From positions 1 to 47,912 of the forward strand of contig JAICLJ010000013.1 of assembly GCA_025927575.1 (NCBI GenBank): DNA of 47,912 nucleotides. The letters are read 5' to 3'. Position numbers and translations under genes: made by a program. The DNA comes from Bryobacteraceae bacterium. GTDB taxonomy: Bacteria; Acidobacteriota; Terriglobia; Bryobacterales; Bryobacteraceae. Each line of letters begins with the position of its first letter. The first letter of the stretch is position 1. This document shows positions 1 to 8,584 of this stretch, in pieces. The notes beneath the pieces are model-generated. The model did not search any database, was not told the DNA's origin, and saw nothing but the letters and a program-made list of their open reading frames with translations.

Positions 1-621
1 AAGGCCTACCGGCGCGATTCGGACGTGATCTATCCGCCGGTGGCGGTTGAAGATTTCTGGACGGGTGCTCCGCAAGATTATTACCTGATCGTTTCAGAGC
101 TTGTGGCCTACAAGCGGATTGCCGATGCTGTCCGCTACTGCAGCAGAACCGGAAGACGGCTGCGAATTGTAGGCGACGGGCCGCAGTACCGCGAGTTAAG
201 AAATCTGGCTGGGCCTTCCGTTCAATTTTGCGGACGCGTGCCGGATATCGAGTTGCGCAAGCTTTACGCGCACAGTAGGGCACTGCTCGTTCCGGGGGAA
301 GAGGATTTCGGCATTGCCGCAGTAGAGGCCCTTGCCAGCGGGAAACCGATCATCGGCGTGGGGCGAGGCGGTGTACTCGAAAGCGCACCAAGAATCAATC
401 CGCGAGCGGGGTTTTTTTACCGGGAGGCCGGCGATGAGGGCCTTAGAACAGCAATCGAAGAGTTCGAACAGGAGGAGCAGTTTCTATCGCCAACTGCCAT
501 TCGCGCGCATGCGATGCGATTTTCGGAAGAGCGGTTTCGTGAAGAGATGTCGAATGTAATCTTCGACCGCAACTTGCAGAGGGGCCAGACCCACCGCTCT
601 CTCGCGATCGTGGCTCAGTAA
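1..621 (+). CDS. GT4-family glycosyltransferase, C-terminal part (cut by left edge)
   Basis: The reading frame is open from base 1, so the N-terminal acceptor-binding half lies outside the window. What remains is the nucleotide-sugar-binding Rossmann half of a GT-B enzyme. It opens with the linker typical of the family (YRRDSDVIYPPV), then a strand reading YYLIVSELVAYKR, then RIVGDGPQ. The donor-binding E-x7-E element is seen as EEDFGIAAVEALASGKPII, followed by a glycine-rich GVGRGGV loop. The likely role is transfer of a sugar from a nucleotide donor during surface polysaccharide assembly. It ends one base before the decaheme cytochrome start, so the two are probably co-transcribed. The sugar specificity cannot be read from the sequence. 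Confidence 0.88.
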   Translation, partial: KAYRRDSDVIYPPVAVEDFWTGAPQDYYLIVSELVAYKRIADAVRYCSRTGRRLRIVGDGPQYRELRNLAGPSVQFCGRVPDIELRKLYAHSRALLVPGEEDFGIAAVEALASGKPIIGVGRGGVLESAPRINPRAGFFYREAGDEGLRTAIEEFEQEEQFLSPTAIRAHAMRFSEERFREEMSNVIFDRNLQRGQTHRSLAIVAQ

Positions 622-622
622 A

Positions 623-1618
623 ATGCTGCAAACGTGGAACACAGTAACCAAGCCGCGCCCGCCGCGCAGCGGACGAACTAATTTTTCACAGCTTCTTGCT
701 TGTACCGTATTTGCATTAATTGCCGCGGGAACCTTAATGGCGGCCGAGCCTGGTTCGCCGCCTCCGAGCGCATATGCGGGGAGCATGGTTTGCAAAACCT
801 GCCATCCCGATGTCTGGTCGGAGTTCTACAAGAATCCTCATTTCCGAAGCATTGCCAGCGGTAAGGAGGAGCCGAAGAATACGGGCTGCGAGGGATGTCA
901 CGGGCCGGCGGCGGCGCATGTGAAGGCGCATGGAGGCAAAGCAACCATTATTTCGTTTCCGCAACTCACACCGAAACAAACGATTGATGCTTGTTTGCGC
1001 TGCCACGCGAATACTCTGAGCCGTGCCAACATCCATTCCTCACAACATACCCGCAACGGAGTTGCCTGCACCTCGTGCCATTCGGTGCACAAGGCAGCCA
1101 CGCCGAAGTATCTGCTTGCCAAGGCCGAACCGGCGCTTTGCTATGGCTGCCACACGAACGTTCGAGCTGATTTCTCGATGCCTTTTAAGCACCGCGTGAA
1201 TGAAGGATTTATGAAGTGCACCGACTGCCACAACCCGCACGGCTCGTTCGCACCGACCTGGCGGATGGCCGACCGCCCCTCTCTTGTTCACCAGGCTCCG
1301 GCAAACGAAGAAGCGTGCTTGAAATGCCATACGGATAAGCGAGGTCCCTTTGCGTTCGAGCACCCGCCAGTGCGGGTAGAGGGCTGCGAGATGTGTCACA
1401 GCCCGCACGGATCCACGAACTCCCGGCTCTTGCGGCGGCCGGTGGTGTTTACGCTTTGCCTGGAGTGCCACAACGGGGCCGGGACATTCGGCAGAACGCT
1501 TTCGGGCGTACCGAGCTTATCGCGAACCCACAATATGCTCGACCCGAAATATCAGAACTGCACGAACTGCCATGTCAGAATTCACGGCTCGAATTCCGAT
1601 CCGCTCTTTCTGAGGTGA
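623..1618 (+). CDS. Decaheme c-type cytochrome, MtrA/DmsE-like
   Basis: The 331-residue product contains exactly ten CxxCH heme motifs, with first cysteines near residues 57, 89, 124, 149, 173, 199, 232, 255, 279 and 313. It has an N-terminal hydrophobic segment (about 23-40) ending in AMAAEP-like small residues, suggesting export to the periplasm. Length and heme count match MtrA/PioA/DmsE periplasmic decahemes, which are about 330 residues long and insert into an outer-membrane barrel to carry electrons across. The next gene encodes such a barrel, five bases downstream. The start is ATG, one base after the preceding stop. No outer-surface MtrC-like multiheme cytochrome is visible here. The decaheme assignment is direct; membership of an electron conduit is inferred. 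Confidence 0.9.
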   Translation: MLQTWNTVTKPRPPRSGRTNFSQLLACTVFALIAAGTLMAAEPGSPPPSAYAGSMVCKTCHPDVWSEFYKNPHFRSIASGKEEPKNTGCEGCHGPAAAHVKAHGGKATIISFPQLTPKQTIDACLRCHANTLSRANIHSSQHTRNGVACTSCHSVHKAATPKYLLAKAEPALCYGCHTNVRADFSMPFKHRVNEGFMKCTDCHNPHGSFAPTWRMADRPSLVHQAPANEEACLKCHTDKRGPFAFEHPPVRVEGCEMCHSPHGSTNSRLLRRPVVFTLCLECHNGAGTFGRTLSGVPSLSRTHNMLDPKYQNCTNCHVRIHGSNSDPLFLR

Positions 1619-1623
1619 CTGAG

Positions 1624-3630
1624 ATGAGCAAACGGCACCTGGTATTTCTCATCTTTGTCGCAGCGTTTGTCTGCCGCGCTCAGGACACGGTGGCTCCGAC
1701 GCCCGGCGTCGCGGGCCCGCGCCGCGGCGATGACTGGGGCGACTACAACGTCGTAAATTCGTTCGAAACCGGCTACCGGTTTCTGAGCCTCCGGGGCAAT
1801 CAGAACAAATATCGGAGCGACGACAATTTCGGCAGCGGCCTCCGGCTGCTTAGTAGCTTCTTCTCCCTGCATTCAAAAGATGGGCACGGATCGCTTTTCG
1901 ATGAACTGGTGGTTACGACAAACGGACTTGGCGGCGATCCGTATCAGGCGGCAAGAGTATCGGCGGAAAAAAACGGAGTGTACGAATACAACTTTTACTG
2001 GCGCGAGAACGACTATTTCAATCCTGGGCTGACTACCGATGACGGTGGAGGCCGGCACCTCCTCGACACCACGCACACCCTGCAGGATCACGATCTCACG
2101 CTATTCCCAAAATCGCCGGTGAAACTTTTGTTTGGTTTTAGCCGCAGCGACCAGAGCGGCGCCGGAATTTCCACCGTGCAACTTTTCAATCCGGGCGGAG
2201 AGTTCGACACCACCGGGGCCATTTTCCCGATCTTCAGCAATGTAAAGATTGCCCAAAACGATTTCCGCCTTGGGGGTGAGGGGCGTTGGCGCGGGTTTAC
2301 ACTCCACGTGATTCGCGGATGGGAAGATTTCAAGGACGACACGCCGTACCAATTCCGCGGTGTGGCCGTCGCACCCGGAAGCGCAGCCGCGCTCACGTCG
2401 TTTTCGCGTTTTGCGCCTTATCACGGCACGAGCCCATATTGGCAAGTAGCTCTGTTCCGAAATTCGCGCCGGCTCAACTTCAATGGGCGCTTTACTTACA
2501 CGGGAGGCAACCGGGCGTTTCTGGCAAATGAAACGGCGAGCGGAATCAATCAATTCGGAGCGCTGGCGAATCAGCAGATTATTACCACTGGCGACGCGCG
2601 GCGGCCGGTGGCGACCGGCAATGTCAACATAACTGCTCCGGTCACTTCGAAACTGACGATCACCGGCAGCACGTCGCTATACAACGTGAGGACAGAAGGC
2701 GATAGCGCCTATTTGCAATACAACAACGCGACGCAGGCGAGCAATCTACTCTATTACCAATACCTCGGAATCCGGACATTCCAAACGAATGCGGATGCAC
2801 TTTATGAAATCCGGCCTTGGCTCGACGTTCACGCGGGATATCTGTTTTCGGATCGAAACATCGCGTCTACGCCGCAAGCTGTGGTTGAAGGAATCAATTC
2901 ATCGGTTCCGTTTGAACAAATCAATCAGCTTCATTCGGGAATCTTTGGAGTTCAAGTCAGGCCGGTAAACGGATTAGTTGCTTCGTTCGATGGCGAGATC
3001 GGGCGAGTTACCCGCCCATTTACGCCCAAAAGTGACGCTGACTATAACACCCTTTCAGGCAGCGTTCGTTATAGCCGGAAGCACCTGAGACTGACGGCGC
3101 TGGCGCATACCGACTACAACCTAAATTCGGTGAGTCTGTCATCATACAGCTCTCACGGGCGCACCTATTCAGCATCGGCGTCTTGGATAGTCGGATCGTG
3201 GCTGACTCTGGATGCAAGTTATACAAAGCTGCATCTGGATACTTTGGGGGGTATCGCATTCTTCGCTGGACCGCAATTTCTTCCCAACCAGATCTCGGCT
3301 TACATCAGCAACATTCATTCCGGAACATTGTCGGCGCAGGTCACCTACAATCGCTTTGATTTCTACGCCGGCTACAGCCACGTGCAGGATACCGGAGACG
3401 GCCGCAACGCCCCGATGAATACGGTGCTTGGGCCAACGTTAACTCCATTTCAGGCGGCGCAGACGTTCCCGTTGCGGTTTTTATCGCCGATGGCGCGCAT
3501 TTCGGTTCGGTTGAGCGAGCGGCTGCGCTGGAATTTCGGCTATCAGTATTACGGCTATCGTGAGAATTTCACGACTGGAAACAACTATCTGGCGAATACC
3601 GGCTATAGCAGCTTGATGTGGAGTTTTTAG
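1624..3630 (+). CDS. Outer-membrane beta-barrel protein, MtrB/PioB-like partner of the decaheme
   Basis: The ATG at 1624 is chosen although the frame is open further upstream, because it has a GAGGTG ribosome site six bases before it and gives a clean signal peptide (MSKRHLVFLIFVAAFVCRAQ). The mature 650-residue chain is rich in alternating hydrophobic/aromatic strands and ends ...SSLMWSF, with the C-terminal phenylalanine usual for BAM-inserted barrels. Size and position directly after a ten-heme cytochrome resemble the MtrB/PioB sheath, which wraps the decaheme. I do not see the N-terminal CxxC reported for Shewanella MtrB. It could alternatively be a generic barrel, so the MtrB role rests mainly on the gene pairing. 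Confidence 0.75.
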   Translation: MSKRHLVFLIFVAAFVCRAQDTVAPTPGVAGPRRGDDWGDYNVVNSFETGYRFLSLRGNQNKYRSDDNFGSGLRLLSSFFSLHSKDGHGSLFDELVVTTNGLGGDPYQAARVSAEKNGVYEYNFYWRENDYFNPGLTTDDGGGRHLLDTTHTLQDHDLTLFPKSPVKLLFGFSRSDQSGAGISTVQLFNPGGEFDTTGAIFPIFSNVKIAQNDFRLGGEGRWRGFTLHVIRGWEDFKDDTPYQFRGVAVAPGSAAALTSFSRFAPYHGTSPYWQVALFRNSRRLNFNGRFTYTGGNRAFLANETASGINQFGALANQQIITTGDARRPVATGNVNITAPVTSKLTITGSTSLYNVRTEGDSAYLQYNNATQASNLLYYQYLGIRTFQTNADALYEIRPWLDVHAGYLFSDRNIASTPQAVVEGINSSVPFEQINQLHSGIFGVQVRPVNGLVASFDGEIGRVTRPFTPKSDADYNTLSGSVRYSRKHLRLTALAHTDYNLNSVSLSSYSSHGRTYSASASWIVGSWLTLDASYTKLHLDTLGGIAFFAGPQFLPNQISAYISNIHSGTLSAQVTYNRFDFYAGYSHVQDTGDGRNAPMNTVLGPTLTPFQAAQTFPLRFLSPMARISVRLSERLRWNFGYQYYGYRENFTTGNNYLANTGYSSLMWSF

Positions 3631-3643
3631 GCAGTCCATAGAC

Positions 3644-4816
3644 GTGAACGTATTGTGTCTCGATCAGTTTTCAAACATCGGGGGCGGGCAGCGAAGCCTG
3701 CTGGATCTGCTGCCTGCGTTTTCTGCGCGCGGATGGCATCCGATTGTCGCGACTCCCGGAGACGGGCCGTTCCCGGAGATGGTTCGCAAAATGGGCTTCC
3801 GCACGCACGGGCTGCCGCACGAGGAATACACGAGCGGCGACAAATCATTGCTGCAAATTCTCCGGTATGCCGGACACCTGCCGCGCGCGACGCTGAGTTT
3901 GATGAAGTTGGCCCGAACATTGGACGCGGGCGTTATCTATGTAAATGGGCCGAGATTGATGCCGCCAGCCGCTCTGGCTGGCCGGTTGATGGGGATCCCA
4001 ATTGTGTTTCATTGCCACAACCGGCTGTTCCAGAGATCGGCGATCACGCTGACCGGACGGTCGCTCGAGGTGGCGCGCGCGAACGTAATTGCCTGCTGTG
4101 AATACGTGGCGGTTCCGCTAAGGAAGTTCCTCGACCGGGGCCGAATTTCCGTTATCTACAATGGCGTCGAAAAGTTGAGAGACGCGAGTTGCAGACTTCG
4201 TAGTGGGATGCCGCGTGTTGGAGTTGTCGGCAGAATCGAATCGGAAAAAGGTCAATTGGAGTTTGTCAACGCCGCGCGGCGAGTCGCAAAACGAATACCC
4301 GATTGCCGGTTCGCGATCATCGGCGCACCAATGTTTTCCGGTGACAGCTATTACAAGAAAGTTGTGGCGGCCAGCGCAGGGCTGCCGGTAGAGTTCTCGG
4401 GCTGGCAGGATGATATTTCGCAAATCTTCGCGAATCTCGATCTGCTGGTTGTGCCGTCTACGCGAGTAGAAGCGACGACGCGCGTGATTCTCGAAGCTTA
4501 TAGCGCGGGAGTTCCCGTGGCGGCGTTTGCGTGCGGCGGCATTCCGGAAGTTGTGCGGAACAATGAAACGGGATTTCTGGCGGGGGATCAAACACCGGAA
4601 GGATTGGCCGACTGCATTGTCTCCGCCTTGGAGATGCACCCTACTGCGATCACGGAAGTAAGGAATCGGGCAAGGGCATACTGGTCGGAGAATTTTCGAT
4701 TGGACGCCTACCGGCTGAAAGTATGCGCAGTAATCGATGACGCTGTGCGGCGGCGTATACAGTCGCCAGGATTGCGATATGCATCCACAGATAAGGGCGC
4801 AGAATATTTTGATTAA
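3644..4816 (+). CDS. GT4-family glycosyltransferase
   Basis: A 390-residue GT-B glycosyltransferase with a GTG start 13 bases after the barrel gene. The N-terminal domain begins MNVLCLDQFSNIGGGQRSLL, where the GGG-Q/R loop is typical of GT4 enzymes. The C-terminal donor domain shows VGVVGRIESEKGQLEFV, VEFSGWQDD, and VVPSTRVEATTRVILEAYSAGVPVAA, the E-x7-E donor site in a slightly variant form, followed by GGIPEVV and ETGFL. It probably adds one sugar to the lipid-linked repeat unit of the exopolysaccharide. Its last 167 bases overlap tail-to-tail with the minus-strand ligase/polymerase gene, so one or both C-terminal ends may be longer than in relatives. Confidence 0.88.
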   Translation: MNVLCLDQFSNIGGGQRSLLDLLPAFSARGWHPIVATPGDGPFPEMVRKMGFRTHGLPHEEYTSGDKSLLQILRYAGHLPRATLSLMKLARTLDAGVIYVNGPRLMPPAALAGRLMGIPIVFHCHNRLFQRSAITLTGRSLEVARANVIACCEYVAVPLRKFLDRGRISVIYNGVEKLRDASCRLRSGMPRVGVVGRIESEKGQLEFVNAARRVAKRIPDCRFAIIGAPMFSGDSYYKKVVAASAGLPVEFSGWQDDISQIFANLDLLVVPSTRVEATTRVILEAYSAGVPVAAFACGGIPEVVRNNETGFLAGDQTPEGLADCIVSALEMHPTAITEVRNRARAYWSENFRLDAYRLKVCAVIDDAVRRRIQSPGLRYASTDKGAEYFD

Positions 4817-6137
4817 ACTGCAAAATAGCGAGGGCGAACAGCAGTGAACGCACCAGGGAGCACATGAGCGCCGCATAAGCCGGCGGGACATTGTTCCCTA
4901 ACTTCAAAGGCCTTCCTATCAAAACAACCAGAAAGCAAACGAACGGAACAACGCCAATAACACCGCTCGCGGCTAATACTTCGGCGAAAATATTCATGCC
5001 TTCGAATTGCTTGGATGCCTCGAAAGAATGCAAGTCTTCGCCATGCAACTGACCGATGGCAAAAGACACGCCGCCGAGGCTCCGCCCGATGGCGGGATGC
5101 TCGGCGAAAACATGGAGCGTATCTTCGAAGGAGCTTTCGCGCTCGACTACCGAATGCGCCGCGGTATCGGAAAGGCCGGTGCCGTTCAGAAGCATCAGCA
5201 TTGTGGCGGGATTGTCTCGCAATTCCTTCGCCGCCGCACCAATTGCGATAGTAAGAAGCCCTATCACGGCTAACGACGGGGCCAGCGCCCGCGCGTGCCG
5301 CCACACGATGCGGAGCTTACCCAGGTCTTTCAGGAAGAATAGCCAGGGAGTCAGTTGCGCCACAAAAATCTCGGCTATGACAAACACGATGCCCATTCGG
5401 CTGGACGAAAGCAGAATGCCGACTAAGGTTAGCCAATAGATAGATAGCAGCGCGCCTGGCGACATCAGTTTCGTACGCGCGCGCCGCAGCGAACCGGCAA
5501 ACACAAAGCCGATGAGCAGATAGGTGGCAAAGTACGACGGCTCGTAGCTAAAGCCGTTGACGCGAGCCAGGCGGCCGGGAATCCACCACTCGGTTACCAG
5601 CGGCGTTGCTAAACCGAATAGCGGGAGGCAGAACTGAATGATGCCGCACACCGCAATAACGGCGAACGACCACGCATAGCAGCGAACGATCCACACTAGC
5701 GCGGGCCCATCATCGCCGAAGAGATAGACAAACGAATAGACAATGGCGATGTTCAGAAGCAGCCAGAAGCAATAGCCGAGGCTTTTCGGCCAAAAGCCGG
5801 TTATAGGAACAAAAGCGAATTGAAAGAGGAGCCACAAGCAAACCGGAATGGCTCCAAGCAACGGCAGTCGTACCCCTCGCGCCGCTCGCAGTGCGGCGAG
5901 GAGAATGAGAACCGGCGCGATGATCTGACAGAAGCGGATATTCGGCCCAATCTGCGCTACGAGAAAGATATCGAACGAACTGGTGAGTATGATGAACGTT
6001 GCGGCGGCAATCGCGATGAGGCGCAAGGGCCCACTGAGCGGGAAATTTGCGCGCCTTGTCACCTCCATAGCGGATGCCATAGTTCGCTTCAATGAACTCC
6101 TGTGGCTGAAAGATCTTTCGGCCACAGATTCCGCCAT
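4650..6137 (-). CDS. O-antigen ligase/polymerase-like membrane protein (Wzy/WaaL superfamily)
   Basis: The product of up to 495 residues is strongly hydrophobic, with about 10-12 predicted membrane helices. A large loop in the second half carries the charged stretch typical of the Wzy_C superfamily (SSSRMGIVFV helix, then RESSFEDTLHVFAEHPAIGRSLGG). Such proteins join polysaccharide repeat units or transfer glycan to an acceptor on the periplasmic side of the inner membrane. The flippase gene lies just upstream on the same strand, as expected for a Wzx/Wzy pathway. The outermost ATG (6137) overlaps the flippase end by 49 bases; an ATG at 6080, nine bases after that stop, is an equally credible start. 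The 3' end overlaps the convergent glycosyltransferase by 167 bases. Confidence 0.82.
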   Translation of the reverse strand: MAESVAERSFSHRSSLKRTMASAMEVTRRANFPLSGPLRLIAIAAATFIILTSSFDIFLVAQIGPNIRFCQIIAPVLILLAALRAARGVRLPLLGAIPVCLWLLFQFAFVPITGFWPKSLGYCFWLLLNIAIVYSFVYLFGDDGPALVWIVRCYAWSFAVIAVCGIIQFCLPLFGLATPLVTEWWIPGRLARVNGFSYEPSYFATYLLIGFVFAGSLRRARTKLMSPGALLSIYWLTLVGILLSSSRMGIVFVIAEIFVAQLTPWLFFLKDLGKLRIVWRHARALAPSLAVIGLLTIAIGAAAKELRDNPATMLMLLNGTGLSDTAAHSVVERESSFEDTLHVFAEHPAIGRSLGGVSFAIGQLHGEDLHSFEASKQFEGMNIFAEVLAASGVIGVVPFVCFLVVLIGRPLKLGNNVPPAYAALMCSLVRSLLFALAILQFNQNILRPYLWMHIAILATVYAAAQRHRLLRILSAGRRPIENSPTSMPLPDSLLP

Positions 6138-7375
6138 ACCGGCAAGCTATGCGCCTGAAGCGTAGCGGCCATGGCGGCGACAAGAAAGAGAGTCGTAAGC
6201 GATGTAGCCGCGGCTGCGCCGGTGGCGCCAAGAACCGTATTCGCCAAGATCATGAGAGGCAATGCGATGACCACGTTGCGCACCATGATGCGCGTGAACA
6301 CGCGATCCATTTCAAAGACAAGCATTGTTTGCGTGCCTAATACATTCGTCATCGCAAGGAGAAACGGCAACGGCGAGAGCCATTCAAGCACAGGAGCGGA
6401 TTGCGCGAAAGAAGGTCCCAGAACGATGTCGCAGATGGGGCGAGCGAAAAAGAATGTTACGAACGAAATCAGCAGCGCAAATACGCCCATCGCTACGAAA
6501 CTTTGGCGAATCAGGCGTAGCGCGTGATCCTTTGACCGCATCTTGATGCCAGTCAAATGCGGATAGAGCGCTTGGCCGATAGGGTTCAAGGCCGAAACCG
6601 CTGCTTTGATCAATTTATCCGCCGCGCTGAAATATCCAACCTGAGTTTGACCTGCTGTGAAGCCCAAAATAACAGTCACGTTTGACGTAGATACAAAGAG
6701 AGCTGAGCCGGAGAGAAAGAGGGGCCACCCTTGTTTAAGGCTGTCGATGATGTCGGACCAGGAAGGCTTCCGCCACGTTAAACGCGCGCCTTTTATCAGC
6801 CACGGTAACGCGAGAACGGCGGCTACGACCTCAACACTCGCTTGAATGGCTCCGGCCGTGACGTAATCCGCTGGGCGCCGCACAAACAGTAAGAGCGCGG
6901 GCACGGTGAACAGCCGAGCCGTTCCAACCAACGCAGCCGCCAACTTCAGCTTTTCCAAACCTTGAAACAGCCAGAGCGGAAACATAGCTGTGCCGAAGAC
7001 ATACAGGAAGGTGACGGCAAAGAGGGGCGCCGCATGATGCAGTTGAGGAACGAGGGCCACTAGAAGTGCAAAGAGCAAGCCGTTGGCGCACATCAGCAGA
7101 CATTTGGCGCAAAGCGTTGCCCAGAAGATGCGTGACACGCCGGCTGCATCAGTCCCGCAGGCAGCAATTGCCCTGGTGGCGCTGAAATTGAATCCGTAAT
7201 CGGTTGCGAAATCGAAATACAGCACAATCCCTTGCGCGAACGACACCATGCCGAAATAAGTGGGGCCAAGCACGCGGACCAGATAGGGAACAGTGATCAG
7301 CGGCGCCGCGTAGCTTAACATCTGAACCACGCTTAGAGCGAGAATGTTTTCCGCCAGAATGCGCCGCGATCGCAT
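6089..7375 (-). CDS. Polysaccharide flippase (Wzx/MATE-like, MOP superfamily)
   Basis: A 428-residue membrane protein with about 12-14 hydrophobic segments. The N-terminal region (SYAAPLITVPYLVRVLGPTYFG followed by MVSFAQGIVLYFDFATDYGF) is the characteristic opening of Wzx-type oligosaccharide flippases. These move lipid-linked repeat units from the cytoplasmic to the periplasmic face of the inner membrane. It lies three bases downstream of the PCP gene and overlaps or abuts the ligase/polymerase gene, forming a minus-strand run export protein-PCP-flippase-ligase. Nothing in the sequence tells which glycan is carried. Confidence 0.9.
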   Translation of the reverse strand: MRSRRILAENILALSVVQMLSYAAPLITVPYLVRVLGPTYFGMVSFAQGIVLYFDFATDYGFNFSATRAIAACGTDAAGVSRIFWATLCAKCLLMCANGLLFALLVALVPQLHHAAPLFAVTFLYVFGTAMFPLWLFQGLEKLKLAAALVGTARLFTVPALLLFVRRPADYVTAGAIQASVEVVAAVLALPWLIKGARLTWRKPSWSDIIDSLKQGWPLFLSGSALFVSTSNVTVILGFTAGQTQVGYFSAADKLIKAAVSALNPIGQALYPHLTGIKMRSKDHALRLIRQSFVAMGVFALLISFVTFFFARPICDIVLGPSFAQSAPVLEWLSPLPFLLAMTNVLGTQTMLVFEMDRVFTRIMVRNVVIALPLMILANTVLGATGAAAATSLTTLFLVAAMAATLQAHSLPVWRNLWPKDLSATGVH

Positions 7376-7378
7376 GCG

Positions 7379-8560
7379 TTACATCCGGCCGGCGGACACA
7401 TGACGCATCAAAACCCAGAAAGACGTGCCCATTGCGGCAAAGACTGTGCAGGCCAGGACAATCCAAGTCCGCGGAGGCCAGCTCTTTTTCTCCGGAGTAA
7501 TTGCCTTGTCGATGATCTGCAGCGGCGATCCTGCGTTGGCTTCGTCGAGCCGCGCCGCTTCATACTGCCGGGCCAGAGCTTCGAAAAGCGCCTCGTGATA
7601 CTTCACGTCCCGGTATTTACGAAGGTACTTCAGCGCCGCCTCCGGAAGTTGCTCCACCGGTACCTCGGGCTGACCGGCGACGTGATTTCCTTGTTGCAAC
7701 TTAGTCAATTCTGCCTGTAGAGCGCCAATCTCGCGCTTCACCATCTGAAATCGCGGATTATCCTCGGTCACGTATGTCTTCAATCCTTCAAGCTGTGCCC
7801 GCCGGCTCAAAATCTCAGCCTGCAATTGCGAGGCCGAGCGAATCATGGCCTCGGCTTGTCCGGTGGGCACTACCAGGCCCGTGGATTGCTGGGTATTCTT
7901 CAGCGCGATTTCAGCATCGGCGAGCTGCTCCTTCTGGATCGCAAGTTGGCGCTCGAAAAAGAGGCGCCTCGTTTTCGCGTCGATCAAAGCAGCGTTTGCG
8001 TCATGCTTCGACAGCTCTTCCACATACGCATTCGCTAGTTTAGCGGCGCGGCTGGGGTTGCGGTCATCGACCTGAATATAAATGAGCGTGTCCTTACCCG
8101 CGCGTATGGTGGTGTTGCGAGCCAAATGCTTTCGCGCTGCATAGTAGTTTTGGTCGCCATAGACCTGCTTCAGATGAAAACCATCGATGAGTAAATCGGC
8201 AATGGTGCGGCTTCGCAAAATACCAACATACAAATCGGAAGCATTTCGAAGTCCGAAGCCGGACAGGAGACTCAAGCCTGAAATCGCGGCATTGCCTCCG
8301 CCGCTAAGCTGTGCGAGAGTCGACATGGAGGGCTGCGATTGCTGCGGCGTTACGATTACGGCTTCAGCGGTGTACTTCACTGGCAGCAGGAAAGCAAGGG
8401 CGGTAGAGGCTAGCGCCGCAATCAAGACGACTTTGCCGATCGTGCGCTTGCCGCGCGAAAGGGCCGACAATAATTCGAGAAGGGAAATTTCTCCTCGACG
8501 GGCTTCGCTCCATGACGGGCCGGCAATGGTTTCGATTGGATCGGTTTCCTTGGTGTACAT
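7379..8560 (-). CDS. Polysaccharide co-polymerase (Wzz/GumC-type chain-length protein)
   Basis: The 393-residue product has the PCP layout: a short cytoplasmic N-terminus (ISLLELLSALSRGKR), a first membrane helix near residues 42-60, a long periplasmic domain with coiled-coil-forming helices (about 190-340), then a second membrane helix near 365-385 preceded by a proline-containing segment (KAITPEKKSWPPRTW). Such proteins set polysaccharide length and contact the outer-membrane exporter and the polymerase. There is no fused or adjacent BY-kinase domain, so control by tyrosine phosphorylation would need a kinase elsewhere. It is spaced about 24 bases from the export protein gene upstream. Confidence 0.9.
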   Translation of the reverse strand: MYTKETDPIETIAGPSWSEARRGEISLLELLSALSRGKRTIGKVVLIAALASTALAFLLPVKYTAEAVIVTPQQSQPSMSTLAQLSGGGNAAISGLSLLSGFGLRNASDLYVGILRSRTIADLLIDGFHLKQVYGDQNYYAARKHLARNTTIRAGKDTLIYIQVDDRNPSRAAKLANAYVEELSKHDANAALIDAKTRRLFFERQLAIQKEQLADAEIALKNTQQSTGLVVPTGQAEAMIRSASQLQAEILSRRAQLEGLKTYVTEDNPRFQMVKREIGALQAELTKLQQGNHVAGQPEVPVEQLPEAALKYLRKYRDVKYHEALFEALARQYEAARLDEANAGSPLQIIDKAITPEKKSWPPRTWIVLACTVFAAMGTSFWVLMRHVSAGRM

Positions 8561-8584
8561 GTTGCGAACGCGCCCGTCTAGATC

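Noticed and set aside
1393-1623. Upstream extension of the barrel gene frame
   Set aside because: It overlaps the decaheme gene in another frame and would bury the signal peptide; the ATG at 1624 has a ribosome site and an exposed signal peptide.
4118-4891. Long open frame on the minus strand opposite the second glycosyltransferase
   Set aside because: The translation is arginine/histidine-rich without motifs; it is a shadow of the glycosyltransferase and of the ligase gene end.
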